Assembly: GCF_028583425.1 (NCBI RefSeq)
Contig: NC_072792.1
Coordinates: forward strand, 160,648,676 to 160,712,675
Origin: Eublepharis macularius
Lineage: Eukaryota; Chordata; Lepidosauria; Squamata; Eublepharidae
Direction of reading: 5' to 3'
Length of the DNA: 64,000 nt
Both the position numbers and the translations under genes were made by a program. This document shows, in pieces, positions 35,201 to 50,600 of the stretch. The first letter of the stretch is position 1, and the number at the start of each line of letters is the position of its first letter. Under the pieces are notes generated by a model. The model saw only the letters and a list, made by a program, of their open reading frames with translations. It was not told where the DNA came from and did no database searches.

Positions 35201-38200
35201 AAGCCAGCTGGGTGACTTTGGGCCCGTCACAGCTCTCTGGAGCTCTGTCAGCCCCACTCACCTCACAGGGTGTTTTGTTGTGGGGATAATAATGACATAC
35301 TTTGTAAACCGCTCTGAGTGGGCATTAAGTTGTCCTGAAGGGCGGTATATAAATCAAATGTTGTTGTTGTTGTTGTTATTCTGTAATGCTTGGTTGCAAA
35401 AAGAAAGTTGTATGTTTTTCATACTGTTTTTTGTATATTCCATGAAGTGAGTTACAGCTTATCAACACATAGGCTGTTAACAAGTGTGGTGTTATTTAAT
35501 GTGGTACAAGAGAGCTTGTTGCATTCTTTAATGCGGTACTAGAGTGCTCGTGTTAAATTGGGATTTTGGCAACAAAAGTATGGCTACAAAGAGTATTTCT
35601 TCTTCTGAGGTTACATGTATGTCTTAATTTCTAGGATTTATTGCAGATTTCAGTGAAGAATTAAAGCACACTGTATTTACTTTTTTTTTTTAATAATTAC
35701 ACTTGGCCACTGTAATGCATTGTTGGTTTGGCAAGGTAACTTTTAAAGTTATGTGCCTATCCAAAATGGATTATCTCTAATAATTTATACAGTACTTAAC
35801 TGGTGCTGAAGAAGGTGTGGAGTGCTTATGTGTACATTTGTACTTTCCCGAGTTAATTTTCATCTCTCTTCCATGTTAGGCAAAAGCTGATTATGAAAAG
35901 GAAGAGCGTCGCAAAGAGCTGAAGCGACTGCGAGGGGAGGATACATGGATGCTCAGTGATGTGACTGCACGTGTGGAAGAGCTGGGGAAGGTGATGTTTG
36001 TAGCATGAGCTCATAAAAACTTGTGCCTCAGGGGTGCCAAACACGACCCTGATGTTTGCCTTGCAATTGGTTTTAATGTACTTTTTAAAGAAAACATTTC
36101 TAGCCTCCTCCAACTTCACTGGATCTCAGCAGGCAACAATATTTTAAAAAGAACTATCTTCTTAACAGTCTTAGTCTAGATGATTAATCAACTATGCTAA
36201 GCGTAGCCCATGGTAAGACTTGTGGCTGGCATCAGTTTTAATCCGGATCTCCAAAGTCTTGTTCAAATAAAAAATAGTCTTAACACTTTTGAGAAATTTC
36301 GAGATCAATCTTGAATGGATGTTTAGAGGTGGGGGTGATGGGGCAGGTGCAAATTGATGTTGAAAGACTGTCTATGCATTTATCAACTAAATAATAAAAA
36401 AGGTAGAATTGGCATCACAGGTAGGTTTCAGCCTGTATAATTAACACTGAGATGCTAGTTCTTACTTAGTATACAAAGGAGAGAATCAGAGGAAAAAAGC
36501 TGAAAAAAAATACATAAGCTGTGAAAAACTAACTACGTAAACATATCCTACCATATAGATAAATTCGATACTACAGTCTAATAGTTCCTTCCTTGTTTAA
36601 CTATAATCTTTAGTAGCAGTGAATCCTTTTCTTCAAAATACTCAGGAGCATTTTCAGTGACTATTTTCAGCATGAACATTTTCTCAGATCTAAATGAGTA
36701 GCCAGATCGTTAATCATTTAAAAAAATCTTTAATTAGTTGTGAATCATAATACCCACCTATGTTTTAAATGTATTCTTAATTTCTGTTGTTCTGGAACAT
36801 AAGCATCTTTCTGCCTAAATTCTTTGTAAGACATTATTTTGACATTGTTCTGTCCAGGGGCGCTCAGTGCGATGTACAATAACAAATAACATTAACAATG
36901 TTGTCCTAAGCAGAGTTATACCCTCCTAAGTCAGTTGAAGCCAGTGGTGCTCAGGAGGTATAACTCTGTTTAGGATTGCACTGTAAAACAGCAGTCAAGA
37001 ATGTGTTGGGTCCTGAGATGTTCAGGAGAAAGGCGGCTGTGTAAATACTTTAAAGAAAGAAAGAAATCTAAACAAGAGAAACTGCAGTAGCAGCGGAGGG
37101 ATAATACTCTTACGTTGATATTCAGTATCTTCACTTTAAAGGGAGGAGATATGCCTTCCTGCAGTGGTCTGACACATTGATATGAATGATTTTTTATGCA
37201 GGAACATTCTGTTACCAAAAAGAAGAAAAAGGAGAAGCACTCAAAAAAATCCAAAAAAGAAAAAAAGAAGAAGCATAAAGCTGAAAAAAATGATGATTCA
37301 TCTGATAGTTCTTCTGTAAGTTGCAGTCTGAGATTCCAGTTAGTAGAAAGCTATTTCCCTCAATATTTGGAGCTGTAATTGTGTATTTTTTTCTAAATGA
37401 CAGTTATTGTGCATGCACAGTTGCTACTGCATCATTCATTCATTCATTCATTCATTCATTCATTCATTCATTCATTCATTTATAGCCCACCTTTTGCACT
37501 GAGACTCAAGGCAGATTACACAGTATGAGCTTAGTACAATCAGTATCAAGTACATTTCCATACAGTATATCAAGGACATTTCCATACAGTGTCAAGGACA
37601 TTTCTATAAACAATGCCATAGGGTAAATATAAACAAGTTTACAAAGACATACTGCTAGCAAGGATCCAATACAGAGTAGAGGAAATGCTGAAACAGAATC
37701 TAATGAATTCTAGGACTGACAACAGACAACATGAAGCTGAAACAGAACATAATCAATTCTAGGACTAACATTTGACAACATAGAATCATAGAGTTGGAAG
37801 GGACCATACAGACCATCTAGTCCAACCCCCTGCCCAGTGCAGGATCAGCCTAAAGCATCTCTGACAAATATTCATCCAGCCTCTTCTTGAAAACTGTCAG
37901 CGAAGGGGAGCTCACCACCTCCCTAGGCAGCTGATTCCACTTTTGAACTACTCTGACCGTGAAAAAGTTCTTCCTAATATCCAGCCGGTACCTTTGTGCA
38001 TGTAATTTAAGCCCATTGTTTCGGGTCCTACCCTCTGCTGCCAACTGGAACAGCTCCCTGCCCTCCTTTAAATGACAGCCTTTCAAATATTTAAAGAGAG
38101 CAATCATGTCCCCCCTCAATCTCCTCCAAACTAAATATTCCCAAGGCCCTCAGTCTTTCCTCATAGGGCTCAGTCTCCAGACCCCTGATCATCCTCGTCG

Positions 38201-38613
38201 CTCTCCTCTGCACCCTCTCGATTTTGTCCACATCCTTTTTGAGGTGAGGTCTCCAGAACTGCACACAATACTCCAGGTGCGGCCTGACCATGGCAGTATA
38301 GAGAGGGGCTATGACCTCCTGCGATTTCGATGCTATGGCCCCTTTGATACAACCCAGGATTGAATTGGCCTTTTTTGCCACCGCATCACACTGACTGCTC
38401 ATATTTAGTTTAAAGTCCACTCTTACCCCAAGATCTCTTTCACATATACTACTGCCCAGAAATGTATAGGAGTACATATTTAAAGCAGCAGGTAGTATGT
38501 AAGGCAACATGGTGAAGTCTATGGTCCCTAACTCATTAGTGAAGCATCTGAGACTGCATCCCTACAATACAGTTCTCCTATCTGAGTAAAAAGCCTTTTT
38601 GAATAATTCTGTT

Positions 38614-38654
<41 letters not shown>

Positions 38655-41600
38655 TTTATTTTCTTAAATTTATAGTCTGCCCTCCCCAAACAGGTGGACT
38701 CAGGGCGGATCACAACAACTTAAAACACACTACACAATTTATCAACAGTAACCATTGAAAATATAAATAGTACATATCATTCATTTAAAAACTTATACTA
38801 CCACTATATAAATACAGCCATAACAATAAAAGCATAGCAGCACATTAGACATTCACCTATCACCATCCATAGAGCATTTTACCACTATATAAATACAGCC
38901 ATTTTTTTGCCATAAATTTTGCCATTTAAAACAATAAAAACATAGATCCAGTCTACCAGTTTCTTGTCTGCATGCAAATGCTTCTTGCAAGTTGGAAGAG
39001 GAAGCTTTCTCTGTCGCAGCTGCAACCAAACTCAACAATAGAGACCAACACGGTTGGTTTGGTAGGCTAGCAGAACATAGTGTCAGTGGTTTAGTAATGC
39101 CGCATCCCTATACAGCAGAAGGTTGGTATTAATTTCCACTCACGGTTCTTCTCCTGACGACTGTCAACAGTACACTCAACACAGATGTCACTTGGCATTA
39201 TCACAGTCTTAATCCTCTTCTCATGGCTGTGCTTCCCATCACACAATGGTGGAGTGCATACCTTGAATTTATGAGTGGCCAGGTTCCGCTCCTGGCATCT
39301 CCAATTAAAGGATCTTTGGATGCAGGGCCAGAAAACAGCTCTGCCCATCGGAATAGATAATACTGTGCTTCATTGCTTTGGCTTTGCATGAGGAAGCTTC
39401 TTCTGTCCAAGAGCCAGGACGCTTTCTGCTGATCTGTGAGCTCGATTCTGCCTGCCCTCACATTGGGGTTTGGGTTATTTCCATAGCAAAATTGGAGTCT
39501 TCTGCCTGCAGCTTAATTAGACTCACCCCCCTGCTCCTGGAATGCCTTGTTGAGTGTTCTCATTCCCATCAAAAAGTTAGGTGAGATTTGTAATTACTGT
39601 TGCTCCATTATTTCCATTTTGAATTTTTATAAATAGAATAACAGTTTTGTAGAAATCAAGGAATCCATCTTGGTAAGAAGACCTCGGCCTTCATTTCAAA
39701 CGGTCATTTTCGTACAAGGGGGAAAAAGCATGCTTTTGAGTGTGGTGATCCTGCATTTAAAATATGACTTGTTAAACATAAAAACATCTTTGTATAGTGT
39801 CATATCGTCATGTGGGAAGTATCCAAAGGAACCTGTTGGTTCTTGGGTTTCCTTTCTCTGGGAGAAAATTTCATTCATCTAAGATGCAGTGCTCCCTGGT
39901 TTGGATTTTTTAAAATCTGGATTTTAAAGGCATAAAGAAGAGTAGTTTTATTATTTTATCACGAAAACTGTTCCTAGGCTTCTTCCGAAGAATGGGTGGA
40001 GGCTCCTGTTTCAGGCTCTGCTAGCACGGAAAAGGCTTGGAACGTAAAGAAGGAACAGCCTGCCACGGCAAAAGGTCCATCAGCTGTTCAGGTAAGAGTC
40101 GGTGGCTGTCATTTCGAAGTATAACTCGGCTTCTGTAGCACGTTTTGTGTTTTTTAGTATTTTGTTATTTAGCATTTACATAGCTCTTGAGAATGTTCCA
40201 AGCGTTCTCAGCGCATTATTGTTACAACCTTGTTGGATTACTTAGCTGGTGGTGGTGGTGAGGAGTTGAGACCTGAAGAAAGTGATTTGTCTAGTGACCT
40301 AGGAGTTATGGGTTCACAGCTCATTTTCTTAGCCAGTGTCAGATTATTTCCTGTTTTTGAATGAGTCCGTTCTGGATTTGGTACTTGAGAAAGGTAAATT
40401 AAACTGGATTTGGATCCGAAAGTGCCCTTCCCATTGTAGAAGGAGTCCTTCCACAACAAGGAACAGAACAAGACTTTTGTATTTGGCTGACGGAATAAGT
40501 TTGAAATTTTTAACCGAAATAACTTCTCTCCTAATTTGGCCAGAGGTAGACTGCCATGCCATGCAAAGAAAGACAAAGACCTGATAGTGTAGCCTAATTT
40601 GCTGCAGTATGATGCAGCCAAAAGTAAGCAGTTTATTGTTGCAGTCAGGACTTAACTCTATTTCGGTGTGTTATTTGGGCATAAAGGTGTTTTATCTTCT
40701 GGTAGAGTTCTCATATGATGAGTGGTGGTGGCCTTTAATATGAAGGCATTGTTCACCTCTAACTATGCTGTGTCCTGTTTTGCCCTTTTGAAGGAGTCAG
40801 TACATTATCCAATATTTCATTTTGCTGACATTCCCTTGGGGAATGGAATATGACAGAGGGCGCAGGAGGCCAGTGAGAAAATGCTGTGTGCCAATTAATT
40901 GGTCCAATTAAAACAGAATTCGGATTCTTGACAAAGCAGTGGGAATACTGTTGTGTGTATGCATGTGCACAAACACACACAGTCTCTTTCTGGAGTTCTT
41001 TAGTCTGTAACAAAAGTTAGCTTTTAAAATCCGAACTCCTGCTTTCTGAAACATATATTAGTTTGCCTTTTCATCAATATAATAAATTGACCTTATAAAT
41101 GCTGCAGTATTGATAAATTGTTCAATTTGTTTGTTGGTCAGTGACTTCAGGGGAGGAATGCTGGAGAACGTTTTTCTTATTTACGGATATAGTGACTTCA
41201 TGCTGACACCTAAAAGTAAAAACCTTGTTCTGCTCAGTAAGGCAGGTACTTCAGCAAAGTTGAGAATGAGATGGCTTTCCCTTCAAACAGCTGGTTTCAA
41301 GTTGCTTTGATGTGAATGTGAATTGTTGGGTGATATGGGCTGAGGATACACCGCTTTTAAGTGTTGTCATGCTGTCTTGAGTATTTTTCACGTTGCATGT
41401 CATTGCAGACTCCTAACTAGTTGCTGTCCATTCATGCCCTAAGGACTTTTTCTGGCATCATTTCTCTCTATGCTTCTCCTGTTTCATTATGTCAAGTTTC
41501 CAGGCAAAGTTTGTTAACGTCTAGGCACTTTTATGGCTCTGGTGGTTGGTACCTTCATCTGTGACTTCAAATCTTTTTCCTTGCTTCTCTGCTGTGGGCA

Positions 41601-44600
41601 ACACATCTACACAACTAACTTCAGGCATCTGTCAAGGGACAGATGCTGTGTTGTGAGTTTCTAGTGTCTTAGCTGTATTGTGGCCAGCATTCTAAATAAG
41701 AGCATATTTGAGAGACTTTCTTTGAAAGAACTTTGCAAAGGTGTCACAGCTAATTGTCAGTTTCCGAGTGTTTAAGGGCTCTAGTCCAATCAAGTCGGTT
41801 TTTATTACAGTCCCTAAGCCAAACAGAAGCAGAAACAATGCAGTTATATTAGTCACCAAAATGGCTTATTTCCATATACATCATTGACCTAGTATAGCTG
41901 ACAATCTGAATAAGTTACACACAAGATAGCAACTCTGCTCATATTTTCATTGCAGAGTACAGAAACTTGACTACATATACATTAATTCTTTGGTCAACCC
42001 CCACTAATAAAAATTTGAGAGTCTGCTGCTCAGAAAACAGTTCTTTTTCAACCAAGATTGGCTCCAATAAATCCAGGTGTGTTTGTACATAGAATCTGCA
42101 ATGAAATAATGTGTGATGAATTTAAGGGCTCAGATTTGGGAGTCAACAAGTAGGAAGTACCTTTAAACAGTTGTGCTGGATGCGAACTGGATGCTAAAAT
42201 AGTATCAGCAGTGCAGGATTTCTTTGCTGCTGTCACTGCCACATCATGAGTCTTATTGTAGCATAGCTTGTCAGTAGAGATGGGCATGAACCGAAATATG
42301 AACTAAAGTTTGTGACAAACCAGGTTGGTTCGTGGTTTGCAAACTGGTGGTTTGTCAGAGCTGATTTCTGATGAACCACCATGAACTTTAGGCTGGTTCG
42401 TTTGGTTAGTTTTTTGGTTCGTCACTGCAGACAGCCTGGTGCCAATCAATCAGTTTCCTAGGCAACGGGATGGACTTCCTGCAGATCTGCTGACCCGGAA
42501 GTGGCCTTCTGCTGACCTGGAAGTGACGTTTTCACAAACCAAACGAACCAGTTCATGAACCGGGGGGGGGGGGTTCGTGAAAGTTTGTGGTTTGTGAAAT
42601 ACAATGAACCACGAACCGCACGGTTTGTTTTCCCAGTTCGTGCCCATCTCTACTTGTCAGAATCAGTGCCTGTGTTCTTCCAGAGGTGTTCAAGATGTCT
42701 CTGCATGCTCTTCAAGTCACCTAGTTCCATAGTGAACTAAAGTGCAGGATTCTATGTTGAGCATTGAAGAGGTAGGCAGGGAACGACCAAGTCAATAGCT
42801 TTAAGGAACTTTTCATTGTGTCCTCTCAATGCTCTCAACAAGTCCAGCAGTTGGGATCTTAAAAGTCGCCCAAGGCGTTCTGGAGGCTGGCTTGATCCAT
42901 TAGTCTCCGTGGGCAGAACATTTCAATGCCTCCCTTGCTCCTGCAGAGTGTCAGTGTCACATTCATCTGCATTTTGAGAGAATGGTGGTTAGACTGTGGC
43001 ACAGGATGAATCTCCAGTCCCCAGATTAGCTCTCACCCAGTTGATTCACAGTGAAAAATTTGGTCTAAAGTATGTTCTTTGTCATGTGTGTAGAGCATGT
43101 TGCTACCTGTTAGGCCCATGGTGGCCAGTGAGGGCCCGTCAAGGTGTCATCAGTGTGGATGTTAAAGTCACCCAAGCCAGAACAAGAAATTTGGGTGTAT
43201 TCAGCATAAACCCCAAGATTATGTCCATCAGGTCAGACAGGGTGCCTAGTGGGGAACTAGGCAGGTGGTAAATGATCAGAATATGCCCAGTTTGTCCTTT
43301 GGACCTATCCTAAGGGAACGGCAATCAGTGCCACCTAGAGTATTCACAGGAGTTTGCAAAAGGAGAAAGACTCATCAGGGACAATAGCCACCCCTGCTCC
43401 CTTACCTCCAGGGTTGATGAAAGATCACATAAACAGGTGGTGTACGCAGGGTTAGGCACATCCCGTCATTTTCATCAACCATGTCTCTGTTACACAAGCC
43501 TGATCAATATTTTTCACCTCCAGCTGCTCAGATAGATGCGCAGTTTCGTACCTCACTGACCCTGCGTTGCACAATATTATCGATGATGCTGAGGGTGGAT
43601 GGGCCTTTATGCCCTCATCTCTCTCATAAGCAGACGGAAATTACATAAGCAGTGAGTTTGATTATGTATTCTGCTCCAGTCCGTACTGGAATAATGTCTC
43701 CACAGCTCATCCTGCCTAAGTACAGAATCACCCCTAAAACCACATCCAGGAGACTTCTCACAATGGTTTTCTACTTTCCAGTCTTATATTAATTAATTCA
43801 TTAAAATTAATTGTCTGCCTTTCTCATTGAGACTCAAGGCAGATTACACAGTGTCAGTCAATACGATCATTGGTTGGATGTTCAATGAACAAAAACAATA
43901 AGGTATGCATTGCAGAGATTTGAAAAGAAACAAATGTGAATACAGTGCTGAAACATTGCTGAAACGAAACCGAAGTGATTTGACACGACATGCTAAATGA
44001 TGCAGAAACTTGTGGATGGCTTGGTTGAAACTGCTACCCAGGTGCAGGGTGATGGGCCTGGACCTCAGGCTGCAAGCCCCAGGCCAGGAGCCCCAGGGCA
44101 AAAGCCCTTGTGTTCTCGCCCTTCGGCTCACATCCTTGGAGCCAATCCACTTTACAGCATACCTTAATGGAAGCAAAACAAGAAAAGCCCATTTGCTTGG
44201 GCTTTCTCCATCCTTCTGTGCAGGCTCAGAGTGCCAATTCCCCACAGCTGGGCTTTAGGTTTCTCCCCTCCTACTCTGGCAGGGATGCCAGCTGTTCTGG
44301 GAGCCAATCCACAGCCTACCTTAATGAAAGCTGTTGAAGGCTTTATAGGTCAACTCAGTTTTGTTCGGAAAATTCAATTTCCTGGGTCTAGCTGAAATAC
44401 TGCCTTCTCCTATATGTTTTAGGAGATCTACTGGTGAGACTTTCTTTAGTCCATATCTCCTGTAAATATATTCTGGGCAGACTATATGGGTACTGCTGTT
44501 CTAAAACTCCCACCTAAAGAAGGTCCATCTGATGCAAGTAAATAAAAGTCTTCTTATGGAGCAGATGCTATTGTGTAGCTGGCAGTATCTTCCTGTTCAT

Positions 44601-47600
44601 TTTTTTTGTCCTATACTTTTTGAAATGGTTTTTCTTGAAAGGCCTGCATCCTGGCCCTTGACGCTGTAGTCACAATTTTATGCTTCCAAATACAGGCACA
44701 TATAAATATGGCCACTAATTGGAACCACTTAATGGTCCATCTGATGTTTGGGCACCGTTTGAGTAGCTCGGTGTCATGAGAGTTCTGCAGTGCACCTGTG
44801 ACCCATAATGGATGGGACGCCTGCCAAATTGGATGTAGCAGAGATTGAAGCCATGTGCACAGAGAGCCATTCCCCCACGCCCCCAGCACTCCTAGGTTAA
44901 AGTGGTATTTAAATTCTCCTGAAGGAATGATTTACAAAATGTGCGACCCTGATGAAGGAATCAAAACATTCATATTCATAATGATGTGGATACATTTGTA
45001 TGTTTTCTCATGCATGCTGCCATCTGAAATATGGTGTATACATTATAAGGTAGAGATGAACAAAATCGTTGTTTGTATATGAACGTTCATAAAGGAACTT
45101 TTAAAAAGTTAAAAAAATTTTTTTGTTTAAATCTTCACAAATTAACAAAAGATCCTAATCATTACGAACAAAAGAGGCCAAACAAATTTGGGCAGATTAC
45201 ATAAGACAGAAAGAAAAGAAAGCAACTACAGCAACTGTCTTTATATAACAATAATTAAAAAGTCAGTTTTGACCAATAAATTATATCCAGAAGAAAATGT
45301 GTTCCCTTAACTAGTGTTTAAAGTATATAGATTGAGCTGAATTTAGTATTTTTTAAAGCAGAAATTGTTTTGGGGTTCAATATGCAAAAGGAATGGGAAC
45401 CATTTCTTTGAAAAGTACAAATATAGCTTGTTAGGTGGGTAGCCGTGTTGGTCTGCTGTAGAACAGCAGGATTTTAGTCCAGTGGCACCTTAGAGATCAA
45501 CAAGATTTTCAGAATGTAAGCTTTCAAGACAAAGCTCTGATTTGTTTCTACATATCTGTCCGTTGGGACAGCATTTTATCTAGAACCATAAGTTTTGTAG
45601 TCTTGTACTACCGATCTGAAATAGTAGAGAGGTTTATCTTTTTCCATTTTTGAGCTATTAGCAGTTTGACAGCCACCAAAAGTAAGTTTATGAGTTCTTA
45701 CCTAATTGGAGGAATATGTTTATCATCTGTATGTCCCTATAGTATTGTTCTGGCTTGGAAATAGAGTACCCAGTGATCTTCTGAATAAAATGTTTAATAA
45801 GGTTCCAAAAATGCTGAAATTTGGTACAGAGCTACCAGGTATGATAAAAGATGCTAATTTCCCCATATTTTCTCTAACATAAAGATGAGAATCCTTTATG
45901 AATATGTTGCAACCATTTGGGGAAAAATACCATCATATAAAGATTTTTAAAAAGGAGTTCCCTTATATTGTCGAAGGCTTTCACGGCCGGAGAACGATGG
46001 TTGTTGTGGGTTTTCCGGGCTGTATTGCCGTGGTCTTGGCATTGTAGTTCCTGATGTTTCGCCAGCAGCTGTGGCTGGCATCTTGGTGCTGCACCTCTGA
46101 AGATGCCAGCCACAGCTGCTGGCGAAACGTCAGGAACTACAATGCCAAGACCACGGCAATACAGCCCGGAAAACCCACACTTCCCTTATATTAATAGAAG
46201 CAAAGGAGAAGGGTGGGTTAGGCCATATATGCTACCATACTTTGAAGTCAGGAGGCAAGCCAATATCTTTTCTCCATTTATATATAACTGGGAGGACTCC
46301 TTTGCCAGTATTTAATAAAGAATAGATATAGTTCTAGGTAGATGAGTAGGGTGATTTATTACCATCTTCTCAAACTGTTACCTTTCTGGTAATTTACTTT
46401 TTGTAGCTGTACTATTTATGAAATGTTTGCTATCAAAGATACAGAGAACAGGGAATTTTCACAGCTGAAGTTTTTTGCTGTTTATATTTTTTTTGTGATA
46501 TTACTCTTTTATAGTCACATCACATATTCTTTGTAGATCATACATCTTCTGAATTGAAAAGGAACCCTGGTCCCTGCCTGGAGGAAAACAGTGTTATCCC
46601 AAGAAAGAAATTTTTCTCGTCATTTATCCCAAATTTTGAGAGTTCCAGTTAAAATGATTATTTTATATATCTTTGAAACAATGTTTATTTTGTATCCAAA
46701 CAATTTCCTTTGAAGTATGTTGTTTAGTGTAGGTTCTCTCAATTACCTATCGTTTGTCAGGATTTTATTCTGTGTGAAAAAATATTCCTGAGCTGAGAAG
46801 CAACATACTAAAGGTAGAGGTCTAGGGCTTGTACTCCTTCTTTATTGAGAGGATGCCTAAGGATGTGTGAGGAAAACCTGGCTTCCCCCCCCCCCTCAGT
46901 CCCAGATAAAACTGTCTATAACTTTTTGCCATTATATGATTTTTTGAGGCGGGAGTGGAGGGGGAGGTAAGTTTACGGGTATAAAGATATCTTTTGGAAA
47001 AAAGATATTCGGTAAAAATTTTTTAGCTGCCCTGAACCTGTTCGCAGGGAGGGTGGGATATAAATCCAATAATTTTTTTTTAAAGTAAAATCATTTTGAT
47101 TATATAATTTCTGTTGAGCCTGGAAAGTTTCATCCTTCTTTATTCTGCCGGATATTTTTTGATTAACGATTTCAGATTATCAGTTATTTTTACCTATCTC
47201 AGTTCATGGATACATTAATGCATAAGCATTTCTGTGTAGTGGAAACTCATTTGTATCCCTTATAAAACAACTTTTAATAGTGCTCCTAATTTTTAGTATT
47301 AAATGGAGGCAGGGGGCTTGAAAAATGCACTACATATAATCTGTTCTCAACATCATTGTAAGATTGACCTATCTTCCTGAATTTGTTCTACAAAATCAGG
47401 ATTTTTGCTGAATTGCGGAGTTGTGGAGTTTTTAAAATTATGGATGAAATTACTTTGTTTTGTTTACAGAGGGATGAATGGATGACCTTAAATTTTATGA
47501 CCATGAAAACGCTGTCTTCAGCATCACTGAAGGCTGAAAAACAGACAAAAATATTATTGGAGCAACAGAAAGCCCAATTGAGTGAGAAGGTTGGTTAAGT

Positions 47601-50600
47601 TTTTCATGTATATGGCACTGTAAGAAACTAATCACTGAATAAACTTACTATACTTGTATGCTGCCTAAGCCGAAATCTGAATTGCTTCAACTAGCAGCCT
47701 TCCATGTATGGCCGTCCCAATTCTGAAAGCCATTGTTAATCAATGCTTTTATTGGCCTTTGATTCCTGTTGGGTAGAAGATTCAATATTTTGAATAAAGA
47801 CTGTAGTTGGACACTTGGGGGCAGGTGGTATTGGAATGATAGAAGTATTGGTAACCATTTTCTGTGTAATTTTTGTTGCATGTGATAAAGCAAGCCATGG
47901 GTTTGTTACTTGTTGTCAGACTCTTTGGTACTGAAAAGAAACAATGTAATGATTTTATTTCTTTAATATGTTGCAGTTTTGGGGTAGGGAGGGGAACCCT
48001 CTCCTTTTTCAAATCATGTAGTGGATGAGTTTTTTAATTTAAAAAATGCATTTGTAATTTTTAATTTTTAAAATACAGATCAAAAGGGATAGCTTTGATA
48101 CCCACAGAGAATGATCAAAGATATAACAAATATCAAACTGGATTTGGTGAAACGGGTTTCAACAGATTGATACTTGACTTTCCCTCCTTTCTTTCAGTCC
48201 CTGCTTTCTGAAAGAGAACTGAACCCATACTGGAAGGACGGTGGCACAGGTTTACCATCACAACAGGATAATCCAATAAAAGGTATTTTATTTTTTATTT
48301 TCAAAATGTATATCCTATCTTTTTATGACTTGGGCCACTAAGATGGGTAACAATTAAAAAGCAGTATGAAATACATCATTCAACCACAACTAAAATACAT
48401 ATATAAGAAACAGAGAAAGCAGTTAAAACATAAGATAGGAAGAAGGATTTATTGAGAGAATGCCAAGCAGAACCAAGCAGTCGTCACCTGCTGACAGAAG
48501 GCAGTGATAGAGGAGGGACATACTAAGATCCCTGGGGAGGAAGTTCCATAATTTGGGTGCCATGGCTAAGAAGGTAGCATCATCTTTATATAAAAGTTAT
48601 AGATCAACCATCTTTCTTCCCTATAATGCCTTGTTAATGCTAAAGTAAAACTAAATTAATATTTGCACGCTGGTTCTGGTCCTGTCTCTGGATTAAAGTC
48701 GTAGCACATAGCTTTGCAAAATATTTTAAACTTTTTTTTTAACCTCTTGAAAGGCTTGACCTTCAGTTTCAAGATTTCCATTTTAGAACTAATTAAAAAA
48801 AGAACCTGATTGCACCAGGACATGATGAATTGTTGTCATCTCATTTGGTCTCTTTCATTCCATTACACAAATTGCAGCTTTAAAATATTCAGCCATGGAA
48901 CTCTCAATCCCATATTAAATGGAGTGCATTATAGATGCAGTTTGTGAAGAATATTATTTATGTAACCTTTTCCACTTCACTTCTTCTCCTGGTGTTCTGC
49001 GGCAAGCGCAGATTTTTTAAAAAATTCTTTTCAGTGGATTGTGTATAGTACCAAGCCTGTTGTGTGAGGAATGATAGAAATTATTGTAACACTGAGAAGG
49101 GCAAACTCCAGTCTTTTCATCTCTTCATAGTCAGGAATGTTGTAATGCTTCAGTTCTGTGTATCTCAGCCCTTTGCTATGATGTGAAGAACAGTAGAATA
49201 CACACCTTGAAAGCCTTTAATAGCAATAGACAATGTTATGCTTCAGCACAGGTTTGTTATTTGCAGAATAAGCTAGAAGAATGACGTGCATAAAAAGGGA
49301 GAGTCTATTAATTCTGCCCTTCATTTCACACATTCCAGGATAGGACTAAGGTTTTGCCTTTTAATTTAAGGAGAGCTGTGTTTCTGAATAAGAAGATGGG
49401 CTCCAACTGGAGAGCTGTGCCAGTACTAAGGATATTTTTGTTTGAGCTAACATATGTACGTGATGTGGACCATTTGCTGTTAGTAATGGGGTTATTATAT
49501 GAACTTGTAGTATGCAAATATCACTTTTTAATTGCTTTGTTTTGTAGCTGCAGTTGTAGAAGATGGTGGGTTAGGTTGGCTGAAGAAATCATACCAAAGA
49601 ATGAAGGAGCAGTCTGAAAGAGAAAACAGGGATTTGAAAGAAATCATAGCTGAAAGATATGGGGTAAGCATTGAAGTATCTTCCTCTAGTATAAAAATAT
49701 TTGTTCAAAGAGAAGAAAAAATGGAGCTCCCCAGTAAAGGGGCCAGTAAGCAAAAATGGTTAATGGAATCCAGTCTTGACTTACATAGGGCTTCCAGTGT
49801 ATGTATATGTAGCAGTCATGGCATTTTCATTTTCACCAGTTGGTCGTTTGGCAGGAATGTGGTGCAGGGGAACCAAATCCAGCTTCCACTTCCTCATCTT
49901 GAATAGCTGTTTGGCAGAGTTGCCAGTTTTTCAACTTAGGGCTGTGCAGTGGCACTTGCATTGGGGGCACTCTGCCATTATTGGAGCATATATAGTTAGT
50001 CCAGTTCTTTAGAGTCTCTTAAGTGATTCCTGTGTGTCAAATCAGTCCATTTCTCTGTGAATCAACATTGCTTTGTATTCATTTTGATGTGCATTAAAAC
50101 AAAACTTTTTAATATGGACTTTCCTCCTAGCCTTTCTCCTATATGTGACATTTTAAAAACAGCTATTCGGAAGGCTGCATTGCATTCTGTTAAGCTTGTG
50201 TTGAAAATGTGGATGTTTTAGGAATTAACATCTACTGCATCATACAGAGATGATGGCATAATTCGGCTGCATGTATTCTTTTACTAAAGAAAAAAAATTG
50301 TCAGTGATAACTCTTAAGAAAAGGTTACATAAAATTCAGTACCTTTTTGAGGTGGGGTAAGGTGCCACTAACTCTTGGACCTGTATAGTAAAGGCGCAAT
50401 TTGAAAAACTGGATTCTAAATGATCTGTATCCTCTTTTTTGTTGAAAGTTCATGTGCTTCTCGAAGGCAGGGCAAGATAAAAATGTAATTAATGGTGGAT
50501 TTTCATGAGATATTACCAGACTTATCTAACTCATGTTGTAATTTCAAACGTCATTCTTTTAAAACTTGACATAGCATATTCCCTCCCTTTGAGCTGTGTT

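Noticed and set aside
37429-37481. CRISPR-like or satellite array
   Set aside because: It is a plain CATT microsatellite with no spacers.
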